From Candidatus Rokuibacteriota bacterium (GTDB taxonomy: Bacteria; Methylomirabilota; Methylomirabilia; Rokubacteriales; CSP1-6), in the NCBI GenBank assembly GCA_003220195.1, contig QHRT01000148.1, forward strand, positions 1 to 6,953: DNA of 6,953 nt, given 5' to 3'. A model generated the notes under the pieces. That model searched no databases, was not told the DNA's origin, and saw only the letters and a program-made list of their open reading frames with translations. The position numbers and the translations under genes are program-made. Below are positions 1 through 5,963 of this stretch, in pieces. The stretch's first letter is position 1. Each line of letters starts with the position of its first letter.

Positions 1-532
1 TGCCGCCCTCGCGCGTCTCGCTCGCGATCCTGGTGTTCGACACCGCCGTCAGCGCCGGATCGATCACCAGCGTCGTGGCGAAGACGGCCTTGAATGCAGG
101 CTCGTCCCAGCAGGGGAACGCTCGGCGCGCGTCGGTCGCCTCGAACTGTGTCGCCGCCATCGTGTGCGTGGCGCCGCCGGCGTCCTTGTACGTGCTCCGG
201 TAGAAGCCGCGCAGCTTGTCGTTGAGGATGCCGGTGAAGTGGATCCGGAGCCGCCACGCGCCCGGCGCGATCGCCCGGTCGAACGTGAGGACCGCGCGCT
301 CGGTGGCCGCGTCCATCGTGGCCACTGCGGCGAGCGAGTCGCCGCGCTCGTTGTCCACGGTGGCCTTCGTGATGTCGAGCTCGACGGCGTTGAGCGCGAT
401 CGTCTCGGTCGGCTCGGCGACCGTGATGGCGATCGTTTCCTCGCCGGTGAACGCGAGCGTGGTCAGATCGGGCTCGAGACGCAGGTCGTAACGGCTCGGC
501 ACGACAGTCCTCGGCAGTCTGTACGGATCCAC
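1..532 (-). CDS. pepN: M1 family zinc aminopeptidase, N-terminal part (truncated by window edge)
   Basis: Only the first 177 codons lie in the window; the gene continues past the left edge. M1 aminopeptidases remove N-terminal residues from peptides, usually in the cytosol, and have a role in peptide turnover. The opening (DPYRLPRTVVPSRYDLRLEP) is the usual start of the N-terminal beta-sandwich domain. Residues 129-145 read QFEATDARRAFPCWDEP, the family hallmark; by analogy with E. coli PepN, Gln129 and Glu131 would contact the substrate's free amino group. The GAMEN and HExxH zinc motifs lie outside the window. The GTG start is supported by GGAGG seven bases upstream. There is no signal peptide, which fits a cytoplasmic enzyme. 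The gene lies 81 bases behind the DUF2877 gene on the same strand, so co-transcription is likely. The family call is firm. The symbol is approximate, because many lineages carry several M1 paralogues. Confidence 0.93.
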   Translation of the reverse strand, partial: MDPYRLPRTVVPSRYDLRLEPDLTTLAFTGEETIAITVAEPTETIALNAVELDITKATVDNERGDSLAAVATMDAATERAVLTFDRAIAPGAWRLRIHFTGILNDKLRGFYRSTYKDAGGATHTMAATQFEATDARRAFPCWDEPAFKAVFATTLVIDPALTAVSNTRIASETREGG

Positions 533-539
533 GGGATAA

Positions 540-544
540 CCTCC
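540..544 (-). promoter_or_regulatory. Shine-Dalgarno sequence of the M1 aminopeptidase
   Basis: The minus strand reads GGAGG, then seven bases (TTATCCC), then the GTG start at 532. This near-ideal ribosome binding site fixes the GTG at 532 as the start in preference to the in-frame GTG nine codons further on. Confidence 0.8.
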
Positions 545-576
545 GGCGCGTGGGGTCGAAACGTAATCTACCACCG

Positions 577-598
577 CGGTCGAGCGCGTCCGGTCGAG
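577..598. repeat. Short direct repeat upstream of the aminopeptidase gene
   Basis: CGGTCGAG occurs at 577-584 and again at 591-598, a 14-base period. The shorter core GGTCGA also occurs at 554-559. The repeats fill much of the 81-base gap between the DUF2877 gene and the aminopeptidase start. They could be binding sites for a regulator, but short GC-rich repeats arise easily by chance in such a genome. No convincing -35/-10 pair was found beside them. Confidence 0.3.
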
Positions 599-613
599 GT
601 TGCGCGCGTGGGC

Positions 614-1477
614 TCAGAGCGTGGCGACCGTCGCGAGGAAGCCGGCGAGGATGTCCCATCCGGACGAATGACCGATTCGCACGAGCCGCCGCGCGGCGTC
701 GAGCGCGGTGTTCCCGTCGTCGCTCACGAGCGCCCGCGCGACGTCGTGCAGTGGTGCATGACCGTCACCGTCGATCATGTCTTCGAGGAGCGCGACGCTG
801 ATCGGATGCGTCAGGTCTCGCGCACGGCGGACGATCTCGCGGCCGGCCTCGGCCCAGCGAATCCGGTCGGCGTTCGGCGCTCGCGAGAGGAGCGCGCGCG
901 CGAAGAGCGCGCCACCGACGAAGTCGTCGCCCGAGGGCGTGAGACCCGGCCCGAGGCCCAGCAGCGCGCTCGCGGCGCCGATGGCGGCGGTCGGATCGTC
1001 GGCGCGGCATGCGCACGAGAGTGCAAGACAGGGCGGCGCGGCGCGCTGCAGCAGCGCAACGATCTCCGGTCGAATCGACGCACCCGGCGTCATGTGGATG
1101 GCGTCGGGGTCAGCGAGGAGCAGGCCGAGCCCGTCCGGCAGACCGCTGGCGACGATCGCTTCGCGAAGCTTCCGGCCGCCGCGGCCGACGTTCGCCGCCG
1201 AGTCCGCCGTGAGCACGACCGGGGCGGCGGTCCACGGCGTCGCCGACGAGAGGTCGACGCGCACGACGTCGCCGCCGATCGCGAGCGTGTCCCGCGTCAG
1301 CATCGCGCGGGGGTGTCGCGTAGCATCGGCGCGGCCCAGCCACACCAGCGTTCCGCCGGCGTCGAGGTACACGGACTCCGTGAGCGCGGTGACGACGCGC
1401 GCGGTGCCGCCCGTCAGCAAGAGCGCGGCGTGCGCCTTCCAGCCCATCTCCGTCAGGGAAACGATCCGGTCCGTCAC
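614..1477 (-). CDS. DUF2877 family protein (AllH/YlbF-like)
   Basis: This 287-residue protein belongs to the DUF2877 family. Residues 174-189 read GLGPGLTPSGDDFVGG, the family's glycine-rich signature. Residues 223-233 (THPISVALLED) and 267-281 (RIGHSSGWDILAGFL) are two further conserved blocks in the expected order. There is no signal peptide or clear membrane segment, so it is probably cytoplasmic. The best-studied relative, E. coli AllH (formerly YlbF), works with AllF (FdrA) and AllG (DUF1116) as oxamic transcarbamylase, which splits the allantoin-derived intermediate oxalurate into oxamate and carbamoyl phosphate. Neither partner is in this window, so the same role is inference only. The start is GTG at 1477; an in-frame TGA three codons upstream rules out a longer start, and the SD is weak. 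It probably leads a transcript that includes the aminopeptidase. The family call is firm and the function open. Confidence 0.9.
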   Translation of the reverse strand: MTDRIVSLTEMGWKAHAALLLTGGTARVVTALTESVYLDAGGTLVWLGRADATRHPRAMLTRDTLAIGGDVVRVDLSSATPWTAAPVVLTADSAANVGRGGRKLREAIVASGLPDGLGLLLADPDAIHMTPGASIRPEIVALLQRAAPPCLALSCACRADDPTAAIGAASALLGLGPGLTPSGDDFVGGALFARALLSRAPNADRIRWAEAGREIVRRARDLTHPISVALLEDMIDGDGHAPLHDVARALVSDDGNTALDAARRLVRIGHSSGWDILAGFLATVATL

Positions 1478-1505
1478 GATGCTTCACGATCGCCGAAAAA
1501 CGGCG
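1474..1505 (-). promoter_or_regulatory. Small hairpin and direct repeat at the start of the DUF2877 gene
   Basis: Positions 1491-1505 form a perfect inverted repeat, CGCCG-AAAAA-CGGCG. On the minus strand this is a five-base stem with a T5 loop, 13 bases before the GTG start. Immediately downstream, TCACGAT occurs twice, at 1474-1480 and 1484-1490, ten bases apart and overlapping the start codon. The arrangement could influence translation initiation or bind a protein on one DNA face, but each element is short. The role is speculative. Confidence 0.3.
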
Positions 1506-1691
1506 CGAGCGGAAGGGCGACGCGACGTGAGATGCTCGCCAGGGAACCGATCACATGGAAGACGGTGAAAACTATCGGGTCTTCGGGATCGCGAGCGCCA
1601 TGACGGGCTGCTGGCATGCCGGTGCGCAGATCTTGATTTTTCAGAATCAGGCGGCGGGAGCCGGGATCCCCTCTCACTCAGGCCACAAGAA
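1506..1691. other. Divergent intergenic region between the DUF2877 and cytochrome genes
   Basis: This stretch should contain the promoters of both divergent genes. It holds locally AT-richer patches around 1565-1580 and 1631-1650. The latter contains an inverted repeat TGATT-N6-AATCA (1634-1638 and 1645-1649) that could be an operator. I found no convincing -35/-10 pair on either strand. A 31-codon open frame begins at ATG 1600 and ends at the TGA 1693-1695, but it has no recognisable content or SD and is not called as a gene. Confidence 0.4.
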
Positions 1692-3170
1692 CTGACCGCG
1701 CGGTTACGATCACACCTTCTCGTCGCGCTTGTTGCCGCGCTCTGCGTGCTCGCGACCGCGCGTGCCGTCGCCGACTCCACGGACGACTTCATCGCGAAGC
1801 ACTGGAGGCAGCCGCTCGCGCCGCAAGGCCCGCCGCCGGCGCGCTTCAGTCGGCTCGAAAAGTCGCTCGCTCCGGAATCGTGCGGCACCTGTCATCCCGC
1901 GCAGCTTGCGGACTGGCGGACGAGCCTGCACTCGCGCGCACTGGGCCCCGGCGTCGCCGGCCAGCTGGTCGAGATGGCGCAGAGCGATCCTGCGTCGGCG
2001 ATCGTCTGCTATACGTGCCACGCGCCGCTGGCCGAGCAGGCGCCGCTCGTCCGCGGCCGGCAGGGCTACGAGAAAAGCCGGGTGTTCGACGCCGCGCTCG
2101 CTGACCGGGGCGTCGCGTGCCCCGCATGCCACGTGCGACGCCACCAGCGATTCGGTCCACCACGCCGCGATGGCAGTGTTCAAAGCTCCGGGCCACGCTC
2201 CACGCTGCCGCACAACGGAGTGACGCGAACGCCGGCATTTCTTCGCTCGGAGTTCTGTCGCGGCTGCCATCAGTTCGAGGCCAACGGCATCGCGCTGAAC
2301 GGCAAGCTGCTCGAGGACACGTACGGGGAGTGGAAGGCGAGCCGCTTCGCTCGCGCCGGCGTGCAGTGCCAGGACTGCCACATGCCGGATCGCCGTCATC
2401 TCTGGCGCGGCATCCACGATCGCGAGATGGTGCGGTCGGGGCTGACCATCACGTTGAGCCCGGTGACCCGGGACCCCGGGCCGGAGGCGATCATCTCGGC
2501 GGTGCTCCGCGTCGAGAACACCGGTGTCGGCCACGCGGTGCCGACGTACGTGACGCCGAAGATCGTGCTGCGCGGAGAGTTGATCGACGGAGAAGGACAC
2601 GCGATCGAGCCAAGCCGACAGGAGACGGCGATCGAGCGCCTGATCGAGCTGGATCTTTCGCGCGAGATCTCGGACACGCGTCTGCACCCGGGCCAGAGTG
2701 CCGTGCTCAGCTACCGGCGAGCCATCGACCGGGGCGCCCTCCGGGCGCGCTTCAGCGTGATCGTATTCCCGGACGCGTTCTATACACGGTTCTTCGAAAC
2801 GCTCCTCCAGCAAGGTGCGGGACGCGGCGCGGAGCAGATTCGCGCGGCGCTCGAGGAAACGCGGCGCTCGCCATTCGCGGTGTTCGTCGAAGAAGTCGCG
2901 CTCGCGCCGGCGAGCACGTCACCAGCCGAGCGCGGCGCCGTCCGCGCGAGGATCGGAGGCGCCGGTCAGGCCGTTCGCGTCGAGCGCGACGACCTGCGCG
3001 TGGCCCATCAGATCGCTCCACGCGTCCACGACGCGGACCTCGTGGCCGCGCAATGCGAGCGCCGTCGCGACGTCGTCGCCGAAGCGGTTCTCCAGGCGCA
3101 GCGCCCGTGTCGTCTCGCCCCACGTGCGTCCGTAGAGCCAGCGCGGCGCCTCGACCGCCGCCTGCGGTGA
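1692..3170 (+). CDS. Exported pentaheme c-type cytochrome with C-terminal beta-rich domain
   Basis: Five CxxCH haem-attachment motifs are present: CGTCH at 1881, CYTCH at 2007, CPACH at 2118, CRGCH at 2256 and CQDCH at 2367. They identify an extracytoplasmic multiheme electron carrier of the cytochrome c-554-like type. The last roughly 150 residues of recognisable protein have beta-strand character and include NTGVGHAVPTY, a GHxxPT pattern often seen after the haem domain in such cytochromes. Reading from CTG 1692 gives an ideal signal peptide: basic TARLRSH, hydrophobic LLVALVAALCVLATA, then ARAVA before DSTDD. The only standard in-frame start is GTG 1746, which would remove most of that signal, so I prefer the rare CTG or suspect a sequence error. 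The frame continues to a TGA at 3170, but recognisable content ends near 2905; the rest is antisense to the facing hydrolase gene. The redox partner is unknown. The gene's reality is firm and both ends are uncertain. Confidence 0.85.
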   Translation: MTARLRSHLLVALVAALCVLATARAVADSTDDFIAKHWRQPLAPQGPPPARFSRLEKSLAPESCGTCHPAQLADWRTSLHSRALGPGVAGQLVEMAQSDPASAIVCYTCHAPLAEQAPLVRGRQGYEKSRVFDAALADRGVACPACHVRRHQRFGPPRRDGSVQSSGPRSTLPHNGVTRTPAFLRSEFCRGCHQFEANGIALNGKLLEDTYGEWKASRFARAGVQCQDCHMPDRRHLWRGIHDREMVRSGLTITLSPVTRDPGPEAIISAVLRVENTGVGHAVPTYVTPKIVLRGELIDGEGHAIEPSRQETAIERLIELDLSREISDTRLHPGQSAVLSYRRAIDRGALRARFSVIVFPDAFYTRFFETLLQQGAGRGAEQIRAALEETRRSPFAVFVEEVALAPASTSPAERGAVRARIGGAGQAVRVERDDLRVAHQIAPRVHDADLVAAQCERRRDVVAEAVLQAQRPCRLAPRASVEPARRLDRRLR

Positions 3171-4532
3171 GAGGCCGCGATCCACGAGCCGCGTGACGAG
3201 CGCGGCTTGCGTCTGCGGCTGACCTTCACCGCCCATCGTTCCGTACACGAAGCGGGGCCGCCCGTCGACCAGATACATCGACGGGATCAACGTGTGCGCG
3301 GTTCGCTTGCGCGGCGCCAGCCGGTTGGGGTGCGAGGGATCGAGCGAGAAGAAAGCGCCGCGATTCTGCAGCAGCACGCCGGTGTCGCCCGCCACGATCG
3401 CGGCGCCGAACTCGTGGTAGAGGCTCTGGATGACGCAGACGGCGTTGCCGCGCGCGTCGGCGGTGACGATCGCGATCGTGTCGCCGCCGGCGGGGACCGT
3501 CGCGGCCGATGCCGCGGCACGTCGGATGCGCCGGCGGCGCACCTCGATCCGCGCGGGATCGAGACAGTGCTCGACCGGAATCGGCTCCAGCGTGGGATCG
3601 GTCAGGTAACGATCGCGATCCTCGAACGCGACCTTCGTGGCCTCGACGACGAGATGCACGTGATCCGTGTCGTCGAGCGCGGGAAGGTCGAAGCCCTCGA
3701 GCAATGACAGGATGGCGAGTGCGGCGAACCCCTGCGTCGGCGGCGGCAGGCTCACCGCCTCGCCCGCCCGATAGGGCACGCGAAGTGGTGTGACCCAATC
3801 CGCTCGGTGTTCCGCCAGGTCGGAGGCGCGCAGCGGACTGCCGTAGCGTTCCGCGCCCTCGACGACGCGCGCGGCGAGCGCGCCGCGGTAGAACTCGTCG
3901 GCTCCCCGTTCCGCGACGAGCGCCAGTGTCTCGGCAAGCGCGGGCTGCACGAATCGCTCGGCGCCGAGCCGCTCGGGATGGAAGATCGGCCAGAACGTCG
4001 CCCGCACTTCGCTCGGGGCGCCGGGCGCAAACAGCGCATCCGCGGTGGCGGTGACACGCTGCTGACCACCGGATGGCGGGAACCCCTGACGCGCGTGACG
4101 AATCGCCGAATCGAACAGGGTGGACCATGCGATCGGCGACCGCATTCGTGTTCGGCTGTAGGTGTGCGTTTCCCACCAGCCCGAGACGACGCCGGGAACG
4201 GTGAGGGCTGCCGGCCCGCCGCGCGTCGGGATGGCGTCGCCGAAACGCATCCGGTAGCTCTCGAGCGTGGCGGAGGCGGCGGAGCGGCCGGCGGCGTTGA
4301 GCGCAGTCAGGGTTCCGTTCTCGGCATCGTGGATCAGCCAGAAGTTGTCGCCGCCGACGCCGTTCATGTGCGGATACACGACCGCGATGGTCGTCGCGGC
4401 GGCGACCGCGGCGTCGAGCGCATTGCCACCCCGACGAAAGATTCCGACACCGGCCTCCGACGCGAGCCGGTGCGGCGTCGCCACCATGCCGTGTCGCGCG
4501 TGGGCTTCGGGCCAGCGTGTCTCCGTTGTCAC
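2919..4532 (-). CDS. Gamma-glutamyltransferase-family Ntn hydrolase, HpxW-like (possible oxamate amidohydrolase)
   Basis: This 537-residue proenzyme belongs to the family that cleaves itself at a threonine, which then acts as the N-terminal nucleophile. The predicted cut is before Thr352 in GGDTIAIVTAD. Other family marks are FRRGGNALDAAVAAA (32-46), YPHMNGVGGDNFW (53-65), the substrate-side arginine in NAAGRSA (Arg93), the oxyanion region GTMGGEGQPQTQ (431-442) and the C-terminal GASDPRADGAALGW. There is no signal peptide, unlike periplasmic glutathione-degrading enzymes. The segment between Asn390 and the RKRTAHTL block lacks the lid loop of E. coli Ggt. Both traits, and the YPHMNGVGGDNFW block, resemble HpxW, which hydrolyses oxamate to oxalate and ammonia; the substrate here is inferred. 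I chose GTG 4532, because the ATG at 4679 would add 49 arginine-rich residues without family similarity. It is convergent with the cytochrome gene and overlaps its frame by 252 bases. Confidence 0.9.
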   Translation of the reverse strand: MTTETRWPEAHARHGMVATPHRLASEAGVGIFRRGGNALDAAVAAATTIAVVYPHMNGVGGDNFWLIHDAENGTLTALNAAGRSAASATLESYRMRFGDAIPTRGGPAALTVPGVVSGWWETHTYSRTRMRSPIAWSTLFDSAIRHARQGFPPSGGQQRVTATADALFAPGAPSEVRATFWPIFHPERLGAERFVQPALAETLALVAERGADEFYRGALAARVVEGAERYGSPLRASDLAEHRADWVTPLRVPYRAGEAVSLPPPTQGFAALAILSLLEGFDLPALDDTDHVHLVVEATKVAFEDRDRYLTDPTLEPIPVEHCLDPARIEVRRRRIRRAAASAATVPAGGDTIAIVTADARGNAVCVIQSLYHEFGAAIVAGDTGVLLQNRGAFFSLDPSHPNRLAPRKRTAHTLIPSMYLVDGRPRFVYGTMGGEGQPQTQAALVTRLVDRGLSPQAAVEAPRWLYGRTWGETTRALRLENRFGDDVATALALRGHEVRVVDAWSDLMGHAQVVALDANGLTGASDPRADGAALGW

Positions 4533-4677
4533 GGCGGCGATGGTACCGCATGGTGCGATCGACAGCGCCGCTCGCCATGGGCGATGAGCCTCGGCCGGCG
4601 CTTCGAGATCGAACGATCGTGAGGTCGGCACACCGCGCAGGGTTCGCTCGCGTCGTCGCGTGCCATTCGCGTGTCGC

Positions 4678-4692
4678 AACTGAAGACCAGTT
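4678..4692. promoter_or_regulatory. Dyad AACTG-N5-CAGTT, possible operator
   Basis: A perfect five-base inverted repeat with a five-base spacer sits in the divergent region, about 145 bases from the hydrolase start and 200 from the methionine synthase start. Its right half, GACCAGTT, matches half of the FadR-type GntR operator, but the centre is two bases too short for that consensus. Binding by a GntR-family regulator is only a suggestion. Confidence 0.25.
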
Positions 4693-4827
4693 TAGCAATC
4701 GACGATCGAACGCGGAGCGATGTGGCGCTCAACATCCGGAGCCCGGCGCTGTCTCCTCGCGAGAGCGCGTCGCGATGCGGAAGTTTGCCCGCCCAACGAA
4801 TCGCCAGTTCCGATCGCGTGCCAAGCG

Positions 4828-4856
4828 TTGCTCGCGATGGCCCCGGCGAGTAGTAT
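4828..4856 (+). promoter_or_regulatory. Candidate sigma-70-type promoter for the methionine synthase operon
   Basis: TTGCTC (4828-4833) and TAGTAT (4851-4856) are separated by exactly 17 bases and match the -35 and -10 consensus at three and four of six positions. Transcription would begin near 4863, leaving a leader of about 32 bases before the ATG at 4895. The spacer carries an inverted repeat CTCGC-N10-GCGAG (4831-4835 and 4846-4850), so a repressor could bind across it. This is a prediction from pattern and position only. Confidence 0.4.
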
Positions 4857-4894
4857 CGCGATCACCTCGCGCGGGATGTCAGAGAATCAGATCG

Positions 4895-5926
4895 ATGCTC
4901 CTGACGACGATCGCCGGAAGCCTGCCGAAGCCGCCGTGGCTCGCGACGCCGGAGATGCTCTGGGCGCCATGGCGTGTGCCGGCGGAACTGCTCGCCGAGG
5001 CTCAGCGCGATGCGGTGCTGATCGCGCTGAAGGAGCAAGAAGCGGCCGGCATCGACGTCGTGACCGACGGCGAGCAGAGCCGGGAACACTTCGTGCACGG
5101 CTTTCTCGAGACGATCGACGGGATCGACTTCGGCAAGAGAGTGACGATCGGGATCCGCGCGGATCGTTACAAGGCCGAGGTCCCGACCGTGACCGGCCCG
5201 ATCCGCCGCCCCACGGCCGTACACGTCGACGACGTCCGATGGGCGCGCGCCCATACCGACCGGAAGCTCAAGTTCACGCTGCCCGGGCCGATGACGATCG
5301 TCGACACGCTCGCCGACGAGCACTACCGCGATCGCCCCACGCTCGCCCGGGAGTTCGCGCGGGTGCTGAACGAAGAGGCGCGCGAGCTCGAGGCCGCGGG
5401 CGCCGACGTGATCCAGCTCGACGAGCCCGCGTTCAACGTCTACCTCGACGACGTCACGAGCTGGGGAATCGACGCGGTCCACCGCGCGATCGACGGTCTC
5501 CGCTGCCGCACCGCGATCCACATCTGCTACGGCTACGGGATCAAGGCCAACATCGACTGGAAGAAGACGCTCGGTAGCGAGTGGCGGCAGTACGAGGAGA
5601 CGTTTCCGCTGCTGGCGGCGAGCCGCATCGACCAGGTCTCGCTGGAATGCGCGAATTCGCGTGTGCCGATTTCGCTCCTGGGGCTGCTCCGCGGCAAGGA
5701 CGTGCTGGTCGGCGTGATCGACGTCGCCACGCACGAGGTCGAGAGCCCGGCGGAGGTGGCTTCGACGATCCGGCGCGCGATGGAATACGTTCCGCCCGAG
5801 CGGCTGTATCCGTGTACGAACTGCGGGATGGTCCCGTTGCCGCGCGACGTTGCACGGAGGAAGCTCCACGCCCTCGGCGCAGGCGCGCGGCTCGTCCGCC
5901 AGGAGCTGGGAATCACGTCACGCTAG
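4895..5926 (+). CDS. Single-domain MetE-type methionine synthase, probably folate-independent MesD group
   Basis: At 343 residues this matches only the C-terminal catalytic barrel of MetE (full length about 750), so it lacks the N-terminal domain needed for methyl-tetrahydrofolate use. The zinc ligands that bind homocysteine can be placed at His209 and Cys211 (AIHICYGYG), Glu251 (VSLECANS) and Cys310 (PCTNCGM). Substrate residues include Asp176 and Glu177 in IQLDEPAF, and DGEQSR at 58-63. The opening TTIAGSLPKPPWL and the block IKANIDWKKTLGSEWRQYEE resemble, from memory, the Acinetobacter MesD protein, a methionine synthase reported to need oxygen and the partner MesX (DUF1852). No MesX is in the window. 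ATG 4895 is the only plausible start in frame; its SD is weak (AGAGA, nine bases upstream). It leads a likely two-gene operon with the downstream lactonase-type hydrolase. The fold assignment is firm; the subgroup is less so. Confidence 0.9.
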   Translation: MLLTTIAGSLPKPPWLATPEMLWAPWRVPAELLAEAQRDAVLIALKEQEAAGIDVVTDGEQSREHFVHGFLETIDGIDFGKRVTIGIRADRYKAEVPTVTGPIRRPTAVHVDDVRWARAHTDRKLKFTLPGPMTIVDTLADEHYRDRPTLAREFARVLNEEARELEAAGADVIQLDEPAFNVYLDDVTSWGIDAVHRAIDGLRCRTAIHICYGYGIKANIDWKKTLGSEWRQYEETFPLLAASRIDQVSLECANSRVPISLLGLLRGKDVLVGVIDVATHEVESPAEVASTIRRAMEYVPPERLYPCTNCGMVPLPRDVARRKLHALGAGARLVRQELGITSR

Positions 5927-5952
5927 GCGCCGCGCGCGGCCGGTCGCCGCGC

Positions 5953-5959
5953 AGGAGGG
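5953..5959 (+). promoter_or_regulatory. Shine-Dalgarno sequence of the lactonase-type hydrolase
   Basis: AGGAGGG lies four bases before ATG 5964. It is the strongest ribosome binding site in the window and rejects the longer frame that opens at 5850 inside the methionine synthase gene. It also suggests that the downstream gene is translated more efficiently than the weakly primed methionine synthase. Confidence 0.85.
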
Positions 5960-5963
5960 TTCG

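Larger units (their letters stand above)
4533..4894. other. Divergent intergenic region between the HpxW-like hydrolase and methionine synthase genes
   Basis: This 362-base gap contains open frames in several registers, but none has recognisable protein content, so I call no gene. It should hold both divergent promoters. The plus-strand promoter is proposed separately. For the minus strand, TACCAT (reverse complement of 4540-4545) lies seven bases before the GTG start without an SD between, which would suit a leaderless transcript; no good -35 accompanies it. An inverted repeat AACTG-AAGAC-CAGTT spans 4678-4692 and could be an operator. Confidence 0.5.

Noticed and set aside
164..1603. A 479-codon plus-strand open frame
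   Set aside because: It lies antisense to the aminopeptidase and DUF2877 genes, is extremely rich in Arg, Gly and Asp, and has no recognisable domain. It is a by-product of high GC content.
1600..1695. 31-codon small open frame before the cytochrome
   Set aside because: It has no SD and no recognisable features, and short open frames are expected by chance. It also did not connect sensibly to the cytochrome signal peptide by a single frameshift.
1710..2813. A 367-codon minus-strand open frame opposite the cytochrome
   Set aside because: The plus strand carries five CxxCH motifs in order and a signal peptide. The antisense product has no recognisable features.
4533..4679. N-terminal extension of the HpxW-like hydrolase from ATG 4679
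   Set aside because: The added 49 residues are arginine-rich, unlike the family and without a signal peptide. GTG 4532 gives the usual length.
3226..4698. A 490-codon minus-strand open frame in another register of the hydrolase gene
   Set aside because: Its product is arginine-rich without family motifs, whereas the overlapping frame contains every conserved block of the Ntn hydrolase family.
5850..5963. Longer start for the lactonase-type hydrolase inside the methionine synthase gene
   Set aside because: The strong SD before ATG 5964 and the family-like start MNYEVYALKY decide for the shorter form.
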